64,000 nucleotides of DNA, from positions 18,972,001 to 19,036,000 of the forward strand of contig CM114274.1 of NCBI GenBank assembly GCA_050084515.1, read 5' to 3'. Shown here in pieces: positions 1 through 11,627 of this stretch; position 1 is the stretch's first letter, and every line of letters begins with the position of its first letter. This DNA is from Blasia pusilla. Its lineage: Eukaryota > Marchantiophyta > Marchantiopsida > Blasiales. Below the pieces are notes generated by a model. The model was not told where the DNA came from, did no database searches, and saw only the letters and a program-made list of their open reading frames with translations. The position numbers and the translations under genes were made by a program.

Positions 1-1050
1 GGTTTTAGGGTATGTGATTCTGACTCCTCGTTATATGTCTTGAGAGGACAAGATCATACGATTCTCATTATGTTGTATATTGACAATCTCCTGATTACTA
101 GGAGTACTAAAGAAATGGTACAACAAGTCAAGCTTAAGTTACAAGCAGAATATGATACGAAGGACTTGGGAGAACTCAAATACTTCCTTGGTATTGAGTT
201 TATCAAGGTTGGAGAGAGCATATGGTTACTACAACGACAATATGCTCTTCATATGCTTTCAAAATATGGTATGACGGCTTGTAAGCCAATCTCTACACCG
301 TTGGACCACATTGTGAAGCTAAGAATGGATGAAAGAGAGTTGCTTGAAGATTCTAATATGTACAGGCGCATGGTTGGAAGTTTGATCTATCTAACTATAA
401 CCAGACCAGATTTGAGCTATGTTGTTGGCCTAGTGAGCCAGTTTATGCAAGCACCTCGAAAACCTCACCTTGATATTGTGAGGAGAATTATGCGGTATGT
501 GAAATTCTCTATTCAATTCGGGCTTCAATGTGAACCTTCTCCGAGTTTTCAATTACAGGGATTCAGAGATTGTGATTGGGCAGGAAGCGTGTTTGATCGA
601 CACTCCACATCTGGTTATTCATTTACTTTGGGAAGTGCAGCTATAAGTTGGGCTTCAAAGAAGCAACCTACAATTGCTTCATCTTCAATAGAGGCAAAGT
701 ATAGAGGAGCAACCAATGCAGCATCTGAGGTGGTGTGGCTTCATCGATTACTTGTTGAGATTGGTGTTAGTAACTTAGGACCTAGTGCAATATATGCAGA
801 CAATATTAGTAGCATCAAGCTTGCTAATAACCCTGTGTTTCATGCTCGTACAAAGCATGTTGAGGTGCACTATCATTTTATCAGAGAGAAAGTGCTTGCA
901 GGAGAAATTGATCTTGTGTATATAGGTACAGATCAGCAAATTGCTGACATCTTTACAAAGGAATTGTCTAGAGATAAGTTTGAGATGTTTAGAAATGATT
1001 TAGGCGTTAGAGATATTGATATGAGCTTGAGGGGGAGTATTGAAGATTGA
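1..1050 (+). pseudogene. Copia pol 3' end: RT C-terminus and RNase H, open to the end
   Basis: The frame is open from base 1, so the start lies outside the window. It encodes the end of the Ty1/Copia reverse transcriptase and the RNase H. The RT motif C reads LYIDNLL where the family has YVDD, so the second catalytic Asp is Asn. RNase H follows, with SISWASKKQ-like, IEAKYRGATNA and KHVEVHYHFIREKV blocks, and the ADIFTKELSRDKF tail typical of plant Copia. The frame stays open to a stop 12 bases inside the 3' LTR, so this copy is less decayed than the nested one at 14060-19374, to which it is closely similar. It is inserted in the gag of Gypsy copy C. The family call is secure; whether the missing 5' part is intact cannot be seen. 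Confidence 0.93.
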
Positions 1051-1349
1051 GTTACAATCAAGCTCATGAGACACCTGAACTGCTACATTTGGTACTCACA
1101 CGAAGTAGGGAAGTATAATCTTGGTTAGTCAGTTAAGCGTGATTATCTTAACTAGGGTTAGTTAATCATAGTTAGTCTAACTTGAGACTATGGTTATGGT
1201 TAGGGTTAGGGTTTCTTGTACAGACACTATATAATTGAGAAGGGGATCAGCCTCCACTTATTCTCTTATTGCAAATTTCGTTCTCCATGGTGGCGTATGA
1301 GTGTGAGAGCCGTTTCCCACCAGTTATGCTTCTTTAGCAGTTTTCCACA
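1038..1349 (+). repeat. 3' LTR of Copia copy 1
   Basis: About 312 bp. It follows a polypurine tract (TTGAGGGGGAG, ending at 1037). It matches both LTRs of the nested Copia at 14060-14371 and 19062-19374. It ends in GTTTTCCACA at 1349, where Gypsy C gag resumes. It contains a telo-box-like run (GGTTAGGGTTAGGGTTT, near 1198-1214), also present in the other LTRs. Confidence 0.9.
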
Positions 1350-1659
1350 CCCCCTCTAAATGCTGAAACATTTCGTTCCATGCTATAAACGGGTTAAACT
1401 CTCTGGAGTTCCTAGCCCGGTGTGAGTCACACCAACTCCTAAACTCCGCATTGAAGTTGTGTAACTCTATAATACGTATAGCACCCAAAAACCTACGTAG
1501 TCCTCTATCCTGGTCGTCCATCTCGTACGCTTGGACGGTAGGACCACTCACTTTGTGCGATGATGCACCAACAAACTCCTCTAATTTCTCCCCCTCATTT
1601 GACGACAACACAGAAGGACATTGAGGCGGTCCTTCACGTGGAGGCCCTCGAAACCTCAC
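1350..1659 (-). pseudogene. Gypsy C gag fragment, cut by Copia copy 1
   Basis: The minus-strand reading matches the gag N-terminus of copies A and B: EGEKLEEFVG, then YEMDDQDRGLRRFLGA, AEFRSWCDSHRARNSREF, and NEMFQHLEG. At the last block the frame runs straight into the Copia LTR (VWKTAKEA is LTR sequence). It is the N-terminal third of a retrotransposon capsid domain. The upstream start is not certain because the Met at 1659 lies in the leader-like part. Confidence 0.85.
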
Positions 1660-3279
1660 GCCACTCCGCGTAAAACCTCTCGAGCTACTCTCAGGTCCAC
1701 CACCTCGCCTCTCAAAGTCCTGAAAGGATGTCGTGATGACCCTTGTGCCCCTCTCATGTGATCACTCTCAATCTCGTGAGTAATCACTCAAGTGAAACAT
1801 GCGGCACTCAATCTATACTGCCTCTCACTGAGACGTATAACATGCGGCAACAAACGGCGTGATGCGGCAAATCGGATGATCTATCGTCTCATGAACAGAA
1901 CATATCCTCAACTCTGAACATCCCACATAGGTCTATGTCCCCTAAACCCATACATCAATGATGCTCTCAGCATCTGCATAAAACCTAATATCCCAAATAA
2001 CAACCCAATACCCGGAATTTCCTCACACGTGTAGGGCAAAAGACAAGAATGGGTAACCTGAACAAATGTCGATGTCGCTCTTCAACAACTACGAATCTTG
2101 ACCCCAACTCAGTCATGAAGACAAAATCCTCCAATCAGCAAGTTGTACTCCTCTAGTATTGGCGATGCTTCAAAATCTCCTCGAAGTGCGGTGCGGGTCC
2201 AGTGGTACGGCACGATACGGCACTGGCGGCATGGAACGGCTGTAAACGGCATGGCACTCGGGCATGGGATACGGCGCTTAGCGACATATCCTCCTCAATC
2301 AACAATACACGCTCTGCTCCCCAGTGATGGTGGGTCTCTATGATCAAGACGGTACGGTACGGCCACGAGCGGAATGGCGCGGTTATCGGCACTGCGTTGC
2401 AGCTATGGACGTCACGGCACGGTACTTGATCATTGTTGAGCGGCTACCAATCTCAAGACTTAGCAAAAGAGAAAAGAAATGGCATCCCCATCACTCCATA
2501 AGGGTCACCTGTCATCGTTGAGTGGCCCAATCCTTAGGTCCATGTGTCGGCGGGGGCCAAAGAACAATGGTGACGCAAATCACAACATCAATGGTTGCCG
2601 CTACGGACCGTCCCCTAAGTAAGGGTGCTAGAGAGACATCCACGGCGAACAGCGGAAATTGACGGCGGCTGACCCGTGGACGAAATCGGAGTGACGACGT
2701 GGTTAGCAATCGACGGGCAAACGACAAAGAAGTGTCGGTGGCTAGCTAACTAGATAGCTGGGCAGACTCACAGCAGACGAACGGGCGGTGGCGGACAGAC
2801 AAACATGCGTGGCCGTTATTGGGTCGTGGTCAGCCTGTATGCGCAAGAAGTAGCAGCTAGCGCATTTAGGCGACGTGGTGCAGTCGGAAATGCCAAATTG
2901 CCGCTGGTCACGACAAGGAGGCAAGGCCGGCAGCGCGGAAAAGGCATGGCGCGATCGTGAGGGCTGCCCAAAGGATTTTGGCGGCGACCAAAATAGCCGG
3001 CGCTCACGAACAGGGTAGGGAAGTGCGGGGTCAACTGCAACAACGTGTACTTGGCTGCAATTTCAGATGCAATCTGCTCTCAACAGCAGTTTTGGGTTAC
3101 TGAGCGGGGTGAGAGCAAGCTGGTCTCAAAAGGGCTTAGCTGAACGACGCAGATGCGCTTGGGGTAAGGAGGCTACGGAGGACCGCTGGCAAGTTTGCAG
3201 TGAGTCCCTTCAATGGCAATCCAGTAGTAGCATGGCGCTTGACAATAGTATGATGGCACCAGGGTCGTCGACATCCCTT

Positions 3280-3514
3280 GCACCTATTCATCTTCGGGTT
3301 AGCTAACCTGAGGTTAGACTCGTGCAAAACTAGCCTCCCTGAGAACGGGCTTGATCCTGGACCTGCACCTTTGCAGCGAGCGCAACATCCACTCCATTAG
3401 AGTTCCTACATGTTAGGCATGGTATTAATAAATCTTTTAGTATATCACCTAAAATAGAACTTGAGATGCTAGGATTTCTTCCTTGGGTTAACTAACCCAA
3501 GGATAAATAGGCGC
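3280..3514. mobile_element. MITE-like inverted-repeat element in the Gypsy C leader
   Basis: About 235 bp bounded by imperfect inverted termini: GCACCTATTCATCTTCGGG at the left, and the complement of GCGCCTATTTATCCTTGGG at the right. Each terminus also holds a palindromic core (GGGTTAGCTAACC, GGGTTAACTAACCC). There is no coding capacity. A single similar terminus recurs at 50585. No clear target duplication was seen, so the class is open. Confidence 0.5.
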
Positions 3515-3699
3515 GAGGATGGCATCGGCTAGGGTGGTCCCGACTCTTTGCGGCTGCTCCCACTCGGCAGCAACAGCATGCCCTGGTGGTGCAGGCGCAA
3601 AAATACCAAGTCGGGCGGGACCAACGGGTGGACGACTGTAGGTAGTACGCGGCTACAGCTCCTAAACGGACGGACACAAAGGCAGTGTTGTCGGCCGCC

Positions 3700-4923
3700 T
3701 CTTAATTTGGAGACCCCCCACCAAATGATTTTGTTTTAAACTAAATTGACCCCTCAAACAACGGATCTCCTATCCAAGATTTTTCTGCCCTTGGCCTCTA
3801 CTCACAATATGCCCTCACAATGAGGGTCAACATCCTAAAGATATATTTGTAACTTCAATTGAAACTTTTTGTTGTCCTATCCCCTAAAGTAAATTATTTT
3901 CTACCTCTCAATTGAAAATTTACCAAGTAGTTTTGAAATTTGCTCCTTCCCAAGTGGTGGCTATGGCAGCTCCACGAGAATTGTGCACCGTTTCTTCAAC
4001 AGTGTACAAAACTTCCCGGTCTACAACCTCGTAACATTCTTTTCTCCATGTGATCTTCCACCAAAAACTGATAGGGACTGTTGTGCAGCCCAATGTCTCT
4101 TCTCCTACTGAATTTTTGGCAAAAATCTGAAACCTGTGAAAAAAAAAAATCAGAGAGCTACATGGTGCTCTCGAGAGCACCAGCATAGGGCAACCCGCCC
4201 CCATACTCAATCTCTACTGAAAATTGGGCAGCGCTTTTGCGCGCCACTCTCCTGTACAAAAAATCGGCAAAGAAAACAACAAAATCAACCGGCTCTTGCT
4301 CCGATGAGCACTCCCATGAGCGGCTGAATAGGGAACACTATCCCCAACTTGCAACAACAGCGAGTGAACATCGAGCTTGTCCATTGAAGCTCTCTCACTC
4401 CTTCATTCTCTCCTTGTAAATCAATCAAATCTCTCACAACGTCTCACACCAAGCTCTCCGTGGTGTGCACTCTCTCATGTCAAACCAAACCCACTCTCAT
4501 AATAAAAGGCTTGGGTTACACATACAAGGCAAGGAGGACCATAGCTCCGCCACCTCATGCCCAGAGGTTCAAAAAAGAGATAATGAGCTCTCAAGCTCTG
4601 TCTCTTGGAGGTATACCCCCTTCCCTCTCCCAAGCCCTCTCCACGATAACTTATGCTCCCAGGTCACCTCCTTGGCTCTTGACCTTCTGTAGCGGGTCAA
4701 GGGCCACTTCCCAAAGTGGAAATTTAGCTGTATTTCAAATGGAAATTTACCCGAAATAGTAAGGTTCTATATATGGATCCAAATGAGCCGAAACGAAGGA
4801 GAAACCTGCTCTCTCAGGTTACCCATGGCCTCAGCAGGTCATTCTCGACCTCTTGAGGTTGTCCTCCAGTATCTCCAATGACGCTCTACTAGATCTTGCC
4901 GACCTATCCTAAAAGACGTGACA
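3700..4923 (-). repeat. 5' LTR of Gypsy copy C
   Basis: An inverted copy of the LTR at 5539. It carries the same purine/pyrimidine tracts and the same terminal TGTCACG, read on the minus strand at 4923. The inner boundary (about 3700) is estimated from where similarity to copy A fades near 6790. The outer flank is ATTTG. Confidence 0.75.
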
Positions 4924-5538
4924 ATTTGCAAATCAACGCTTGTACCTCACAATAGTGAGGAGTTATATCTGCAATAGGAGGAGACATCCAACTTGGTATA
5001 TCTTTTTGTGGGATTCTTTTTTCCCTTTTGTTGGTGATGGATCTCGTACACCAAGTTTAAGACCTCCTTGAATCTCATCAACTCTACCAGTCAAGGTTCT
5101 AGGTCTCCTTCTAAATATATCTTGTGTGAAGATTGAAATATATCTCTCTTGTGTGACCATGCCCATGATAATGATCACATTATGAATGTGGTGGTGCTAG
5201 GTGAGGTGGCTCTGAGCAATGTGAAGTGCTCTCAACCCTCCATCATGTTGTGTGCATTCACTTTTTAATTCACTCCACCTCCTATTGCTCTTGAACGTCA
5301 ATCTCTAGTGTTGCGGAAGTGTACGTTCAGTAGGACACGCTCTGATTGCTGATCTGCACCCAAACACACCCATGTTAGTCTGGTCTGGGTCAATCAACCT
5401 TCCAACTCACTGCATTCTCAACTTGGCACTTTAACCAACCCAAACTTCATAGTTCCTCACTTCCCAACAAGGGTAAGTCTTCCGAGACTTGGGGAAGACT
5501 TTCTGGATAGTCTAGACATCTAAAATGACGTTCATTCA
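4924..5538. other. Spacer between head-to-head Gypsy copies C and A
   Basis: About 615 bp with no coding signal and no match to the flanking LTRs. It is probably the original target DNA into which both copies inserted. Confidence 0.5.
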
Positions 5539-6790
5539 TGTCACGACTTTTAGGATAGATCGGCGAGATCTAGTAGAGCGCCTTGGGAGATACTGGAGGA
5601 CAGCCTCAGGAGGTTGAGGGTGACCTGCTCAGGCCACGGGAAACCTGAGAGAGTACGTTTCCCCTTCGTTTCCGCTCATTTGGAGCCATATAGAGAAACT
5701 TGCTATTTTGAGTAAGTTTCCATTTGGAGTATAGTTGAATTTCCACTTTGGGAAGTGGACCTTGACCTGCTATAGCAGGTCAAGAGCCAAGGAAGTGACT
5801 TTTGAGCATAGGTTACCGAGGAGAGAGCTTGGGAGAGGGAAGGGAGTATACCTTCAAGAGAGAGAGAGAGAGCTTGAGAGCTCATTCTCTCTTTGTTGAA
5901 CCTCTTGGCGTGAGGCGGCAGAGCTATGGCCTTCCTTGCCTTGTGTGTGTAACCCAAGCCTCTCATCTGGAGAGTGGGTTTGGTTTGACATGAGAGAGAC
6001 AGTGCACACCATGGAGAGATTGGTGTGAGATGTTGAGAGAGATCTACTTGATTTACAAAGAGAGAATGAAGGAGTGAGAGAGTTACAATGGAGGAGCTCG
6101 CTGGTTACTCGTTGATGTGCAGGTTGGGGACCGTGTTCCCCGTTCAGTGGCTGGTGGGAGTGCTCACCGGAGCAAGAGCCGTGCGAGTTTGCTGTTTTTC
6201 AATGCTGATTTTTCTTACGGGAGAGTGGCACGCGGAAGCGCTGCCAAAATTTGGTTAGAAATTGAGTATGGAGGCGGGTTGCCCCATGCCAATGCTCTCG
6301 GGAGTGCCTTATAACTTTCTGATTGATATTTTCACAGGTTTCAGATTTTCGTTGGGAGAAATCAGTGCGGAAGCGCTGCTGAATTTTGCATAGGAGAAAG
6401 AGACGATGGGTTGCTTGACAGTCTCTGTCAGTTTTTATTGGAAAGTCAAATGGAGAAAGAAATTTGAGGAGGTCGTAGATCATGAATCTATGCACGCTTT
6501 GGAAGAAACAATGCGCAATTTTATCATGTGAGCGTCAAGTTACGTCAGTTTTTGGTGGGCTGCCATAGCCACCGTTTCAATGTGTGCGTGGAATTTTGAA
6601 AATTTTTGGGTAAAAATCCTTTTGAGAAGTAGAAAGTCAAAATATTTTATTTTTGGTGGATAGGACAAGGGTACTTGTCATTTGGAGCAAGAGGGTGAAA
6701 ATTGTATTTGGAGAAGTGTTGACCCTAGAATTTAAGGAATTAGTGGGGAAAAACCCCAATTATAGTCACTTTTAGGGGGGGAAGTGAGTA
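5539..6790 (+). repeat. 5' LTR of Gypsy copy A
   Basis: It starts TGTCACGACTTTTAGG at 5539 and matches 20375-20873, 54177-55150 and the inverted 3700-4923. It contains a GA-rich tract (5859-5876). The right edge is estimated: similarity to copy C ends near a G-run at 6773-6780. I found no canonical initiator-Met primer binding site after it. Confidence 0.75.
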
Positions 6791-8770
6791 GATTCCGGAC
6801 CAGGTGAGGCCGACCGTGGTTTGTGCTGCCCACGCTGCACCGGCGCTCCTTTGCCGCTGCTGTCACCGCAGCGCGCCGGTTTCACCGCCGTTCTTCCCGT
6901 TTGCTGGCTCCGTTCACGTGTTGCTGCCGAGTGTGGACGCCGCCGTTCCGATTGCAGTTCTGGCCGCTTCGATTACATCCACTTACTGCCGAAGGTCCCA
7001 TAGCCGCGTCAAGCCGCTGCCGAGACTACCGCCAGATCCGGGCGTTTTCCCACAGGCCCTACAGATTTGGGTTGCCGCCGCACCACCGAAGCCGTTTCTA
7101 TCACGTCCAGTTGCGACTCGGAGCCGACCGTCCCAGCGCCGCGAATCCTGGCCGACGGCCGAAGCCTGAGTTCTGCGCCTTACGGCGCTACCATGTTTTG
7201 TGCCCGCGTAGCCACATAGTCGCGGTAGCCCGCGAAACTGCCGGAGCCCTACCGCGTCCCCAACTGTGTTCCCGCCTTGCTGCAGTGCCTTTCTACGGAG
7301 CCACTTAGTCGCGGCCGACTCCATGCTGACTTGGTGAGGCAGTGACCTGCCGGTTTTGACGCCGGCATCATTCTGCCTGTCACCGCACCTGCTCCCAACC
7401 GCGTCCGACGGCTCTCCGAATCTGCTGCCGCACAGCCGCTCGGGTTCTCTGCGCCTCGAGGCGTCTTCTCCTGCACCTGCCCGACGCCTGTCGAGGGCCT
7501 TTCCCGGTTCTGACCTCTGATGTGCCTACGTCGGACTCAACGCAGATGATCCCGTGGTCGCCGCCCTTACAGCCGTGTCACAGGTTGTGACCCTCCGTCC
7601 AACTGCTTGACTTTCCGACGGCAACGGCGCCTTGCACTGCCCTTGCCGTCGAGGCCGGTGCCCGCTGTCTCACCAACGGCGCCCTGCGCCACGCGACCTG
7701 CCTGGTCCGACCCGTTTCCGGCGGGTCTTTTGCCTGTTCCATCCGTGGCTATCCGACGTCCGTCCGGCCTCCGTCGAGAACCGGTCACCTACCGTTGAAG
7801 AACTGACGGCCACTGCTGACGATCGTCCATTATTGCTGCTGACGCAAAACCGCGCGACCTTCGTATTTATTGATCGCCGTGCATGGACCATTAGTGAGCA
7901 TTATTCTCGAGGGTTCCGGCAAGTTTGTTTTTTTTGGGTTGATGGGGTTGTTATTTTTTTTTCGTTTTGCTATGTCTTGAGATTGGTAGTCGTTCGGCGA
8001 CGATTAAATATTATGTCGTGATGCCCGTAACGGCCGATTCCCACGCCATGCCGTTTCGATCGCGGAGACGCACCATCATTGTTGGGCAGATTTTGTTTTA
8101 TTGTTCTTGAGGAGGGTATGCCGCTGAGTGCCACATCCCATTCCTGAGTGACGTGTCGTTTGTAGCCGTTCCATGCTGCCAGTGCCGCACCGTACCGCTA
8201 GACCCGCACCACACAACGAGGAGATTCGAGCATCGTCAGTACGAGGGGAGTACGACGTGTTATTTGGAGGAGTTGTCTTCACGACCAAGTTGGGGTTGAC
8301 GTTCGCAGTTGCTGAGAGGACACACACATTTGTTCAGGTTACCCATTATGGTCTTTTGCCCTATACGTGTTAGGAATTTCTTGGTATTGGGCAGTTATTT
8401 GGGATATTGGGTTTTGTGCAGATGTTGAGAGCATCGATGATGTATGAGTTTAGGGGACATAGACCTATGTGGGCTGTCCAAAATTGAGGGTATGTTTTGT
8501 CGATGAGACTATAGATCAATCGATTTGCCGCACCACGCCACTTGTTGCCACACAACACACGTCTCGGTGAGAGTGTGTAGATTTAGTGATGCCAATTTAT
8601 TTTGAGTGATTGAGGGATTACTGGTGAGATTGAGAGTGATCGCGTGAAAGGGGTACGAGGGTCATCACGACCTGCTTTTAGGACTTTGAGAGGCGAGGTG
8701 GTGGACCTGAGAGTAGCTCGAGAGGGTTTATCTAGGGTGGTGCGAGGTTTCGCAGGTCTCCACGTGAGAG
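6790..8770 (+). other. GC-rich leader of Gypsy copy A, no convincing protein
   Basis: From 6790 to about 7970 the DNA is strongly GC- and CpG-rich, unlike everything around it. Overlapping open frames on both strands (for example 6823-7308) share no protein-family features and look like by-products of composition. From 7970 to 8770 it matches the leaders of B (55570-56420) and C (minus strand, about 1660-2480), with repeated CGGCAC-type units. It is probably untranslated leader. Confidence 0.6.
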
Positions 8771-8776
8771 ATCACC

Positions 8777-9260
8777 TTGATCTTCTTTTGTGTCGTCTTC
8801 AACGAGGGGGAGAGCATAGAGGAGTTGGTTAGTGCATCACCGCACACAATTAATGGTCCTACCAATTGGACGTACGAGATGGACGATCGAGATAGAGGAC
8901 CACGTAGGTTTTTGGGTGCTATAGGCACCATAGAGTTATATGACTTCATTGCAGAGTTTAGGAGTTGGTGTGACTCACAATGGGCTAGAACTCCAGAGAG
9001 TAAACCCGTTTACAGCATGGAACGGAATGTTCCACAATTTGGAGGGGGCGCCCATGGACGATTACCATGAGTTCTCCCACAGATATGCCCAGAAGATACA
9101 AGTATGGCGACTCTACTATGACCCACACTATGTGTCATGGACGGAGCCGTTCCCAGATGAAGAAGAGGAGTGAGGAGAGGCTACTTCCTCTTCCACTAGT
9201 GATGTTTTAGGAGGGGTAACTCGAATTGGAGCAGTTGCATCGTCTAGTCGAGTTCATCCC
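8777..9260 (+). pseudogene. Gypsy A gag remnant
   Basis: The capsid N-terminal region matches copy B: YEMDDRDRGPRRFLGA, FIAEFRSWCDS, then after a frameshift near 9000 NPFTAWNGMFHNLEGAP, DDYHEFSHRYA and YYDPHYVSWTEPFP. A stop follows EEE at about 9171. The rest of gag, with the zinc knuckle found in copy B at 57499-57540, has been lost by an internal deletion near 9265. Confidence 0.85.
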
Positions 9261-9436
9261 GGGTTCAACCCCCAGGTGGTCCCACTGGGGGACGAGGAGC
9301 TGGAGTTGCCCGAGGGAGTGGTGGAGGTGCTCGTGGAGGAGGTAGAGTTACACCACCTAGACGCGTTGAGGGAGACATCGGGCGTGAGGCTGGGATGGAT
9401 GCTCAAATACAGCAACTACAGCAGTAGATTGCCGCT

Positions 9437-10059
9437 ATGGCATTGAGGTTACCCGACGACTTATGGAGCAGCCAGAGATATGGAGGATCCTGGCTGGATC
9501 CGCGCGACTGTCCAGTTGGAGGCAGCTGTTGTTGTTATGTGTGGAGCCATTGTAGATTTGGATCCACAGGGAGGGGAAGCCAAGAAACAGACAAGGCTTC
9601 CTCAATCTTCCACGTTATCGAAGGCGATGAGGACCCCATCGATGGGTCTAGATCAGAGTTCCCGAAGAGTTGGTAATGTTGTTGATGTACAGGCACGGAG
9701 GGCGATGGGAGAAGCGAGTGCGATGACTCCTATTGCTGATGCTCAGGAGGAGCATGTGTCGAGGCCGTTGTTGGGGGCGGCCATTGTTGTGTACTGCGCT
9801 CCTTTATTTTTTGCTTCCCATGTTATGACGTTGGGAGGTACACCCGTCGAGGTTTTTCGGCTGGCCGCTACGCTATGTGAGCGTGGAGTTGATGTTCTTG
9901 CATCACACTCAGGGGTCCGTGGTGCGAGCCAAGGCGATCGTGACTGATGTAGAGTCCTACGACGTCTTGGTTGGTGGAGTAGTGTTGTATCCAATGTCAG
10001 CGTCCTACAAACCAAAATGGCAGTCCGGTGATGGACGAATTTGTTCATTACTTGTTTGA
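9437..10059 (+). pseudogene. Gypsy A protease-region remnant
   Basis: It matches copy B 57790-58850 but lacks the stretch corresponding to about 58285-58680, which holds the aspartic-protease active site. The part kept after the deletion reads VRAKAIVTDVESYDVLVGGVVLYP across 9917-9995 and corresponds to the C-terminal half of the protease. Function is lost. Confidence 0.75.
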
Positions 10060-10071
10060 TTCACAGGTGGA

Positions 10072-11627
10072 GTGATTGAGCGACAGCCAAGAGAGATGGC
10101 AACTTTAGCAGCATTTAGCAGCGCCGTCACGTGGCCTTCCGATTTGATTGAGGGGCATGTCCATGCAGAGGACACCCTCGCGCGTGACACTTCTAGGGAG
10201 AGGAGTGTTCTGGTAGCCGCATCATTCCGTGGAGGAGAGTTGCCGTTGTGGGGCTCGAGCAAGGAGCTCCAACGTTTATCTGATGAGCATGTGCAGACAA
10301 CGTGGAGTCAGGCGTTTGCACCTGAGCGTGCCGGGTCAGAGGGATCCAAGGTAGCCGTGAGTGCTGCTATGACCCCTTTGGACACCACTCGGATTGTGTG
10401 GTGCATCCTAGAGGAGGGTATTCGCATGCTGGATCTCTTTGGAAGGATCAACACTCGTTTAGCTGTTGTTTTGTAGGCTCAAATGCGCGTGCAGCAGTAC
10501 TTGTACGTGGAGATTGATGATGTTGCAAGGCGCGCTTCACTTCACCATGTGGCGCAATTACGCCTTCAATTTTCCCAACTTCTTGTTTGCGTCCGCCATG
10601 CAGGGATACCAGAGATCCCTACCGAGGGAAATTTCATTGTTGGGGGCGCATGACTTGGAGCGGATAGGGACCATAGATTTGGTCATTGCTGGTTGGCTGT
10701 GTCGATGCCAATCCAGTATTGGACGAGCTAGCGGGTTCAAGACTCTCGATCCATATTTTTTTGGGAGATGATGCAGATCTTGCAACACTTACAAGAGCAT
10801 CAGTCTCGTTCTCCAACATACATTCTGGAGAATGTGCCGATTTTGGGCAATTCAAGGTCCCGCATGGTGACGAGTGCACATTAGGTGCACCCATGGATCG
10901 GCCCGACAATGTTGTTGGATGGGGCGAGTGTAGATTCACGAGCATATCGCCCACGTCCTTGGTGGACCAACTTGGTGCCACAGTGCCACATGAGGCTTTG
11001 CGGAGGGCGTATACGAGAGTGGATCACCCCTCCGATGTTTTGGTGGATTCTATCTTAGATCGAGGTCGTCAATCACAGGCAATGAGGCACGATGATTGAC
11101 TGCCATTGATTGTGGTCAACAAAATTGGCATGCCACGAGCAAACTTTCCCACATTGGTGAGTTTTCCCGCTTAGTATGTATTCAAGGAGGCCGGGCCTGG
11201 CTTGGTTTGGGATGACCAGGTACAGCGGTTGATGGAGCCTAACGCCGACAAGCGAGAGCGAGCGATGGGATTCCCCATAGGAGTGACGGAAATACCGTCA
11301 CTATCAAAGGCATCACAACGTCATGTCTTGGGTCATACGATGGACGTGAATTGCTTGACATGGCTTTTCAGCTTAGGAGTAGCTAAGCAGCGTGGTTTGC
11401 AGATGCGACAGATCACAGCTCTTGCGTTGGTGAGCCCCATCCCTACCAAGACGCTTGAGGCAGTGGCTAGGGACGAAACCCAAGGAGATCGACACATCAG
11501 GGGTGATTGGGAGAGACACCCTTGGACTCTCGGCGTACCGACAGGTACGCCGAGAGAAGATAGCCACAACATTGAGCGTGGTTCCGGGTACTGCACATGG
11601 AGAAGATCCGATTTTGCAGTTGGCTGA
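10072..11627 (+). pseudogene. C5-cytosine DNA methyltransferase domain in Gypsy A
   Basis: The family transfers a methyl group from S-adenosylmethionine to cytosine C5. Motifs appear in order. Motif I is LDLFG (Asp codon at 10432), with the usual GG changed to GR. The motif IV region is at 10691-10710, where a Cys remains but the neighbouring Pro is Leu and the following Gln-Gly are altered. Motif VI is LENV at 10825-10836. A RPR-type motif VIII follows near 10950. Late motifs are ERERAMGFPIGVT near 11245-11285 and HVLGHTMDVNCLTWLF near 11320-11372. Several frameshifts and stops break it. It lies between protease and RT, in the same orientation, as in copy B. Alignment by eye to B is continuous. 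I am sure of the family and confident it is inactive. Confidence 0.87.

Larger units (their letters stand above)
1350..4923 (-). mobile_element. Gypsy copy C, 5' part (LTR, leader, gag start), minus strand
   Basis: Read on the minus strand, this piece begins with an LTR at 4923 (TGTCACGTCTTTTAGG), continues through a GC-rich leader and enters gag, where Copia copy 1 interrupts it at 1350. LTR, leader and gag match Gypsy copies A (5539 onward) and B (54177 onward). The rest of the element lies left of the window. A MITE-like insertion sits in the leader (3280-3514). Copies C and A lie head to head, 615 bp apart. Confidence 0.88.

Noticed and set aside
6823-7788. Overlapping open frames on both strands in the GC-rich leader, up to 161 codons
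   Set aside because: Frames lie on both strands at once, are Arg/Pro/Ala-rich from composition, and have no family features; copies B and C do not keep them.
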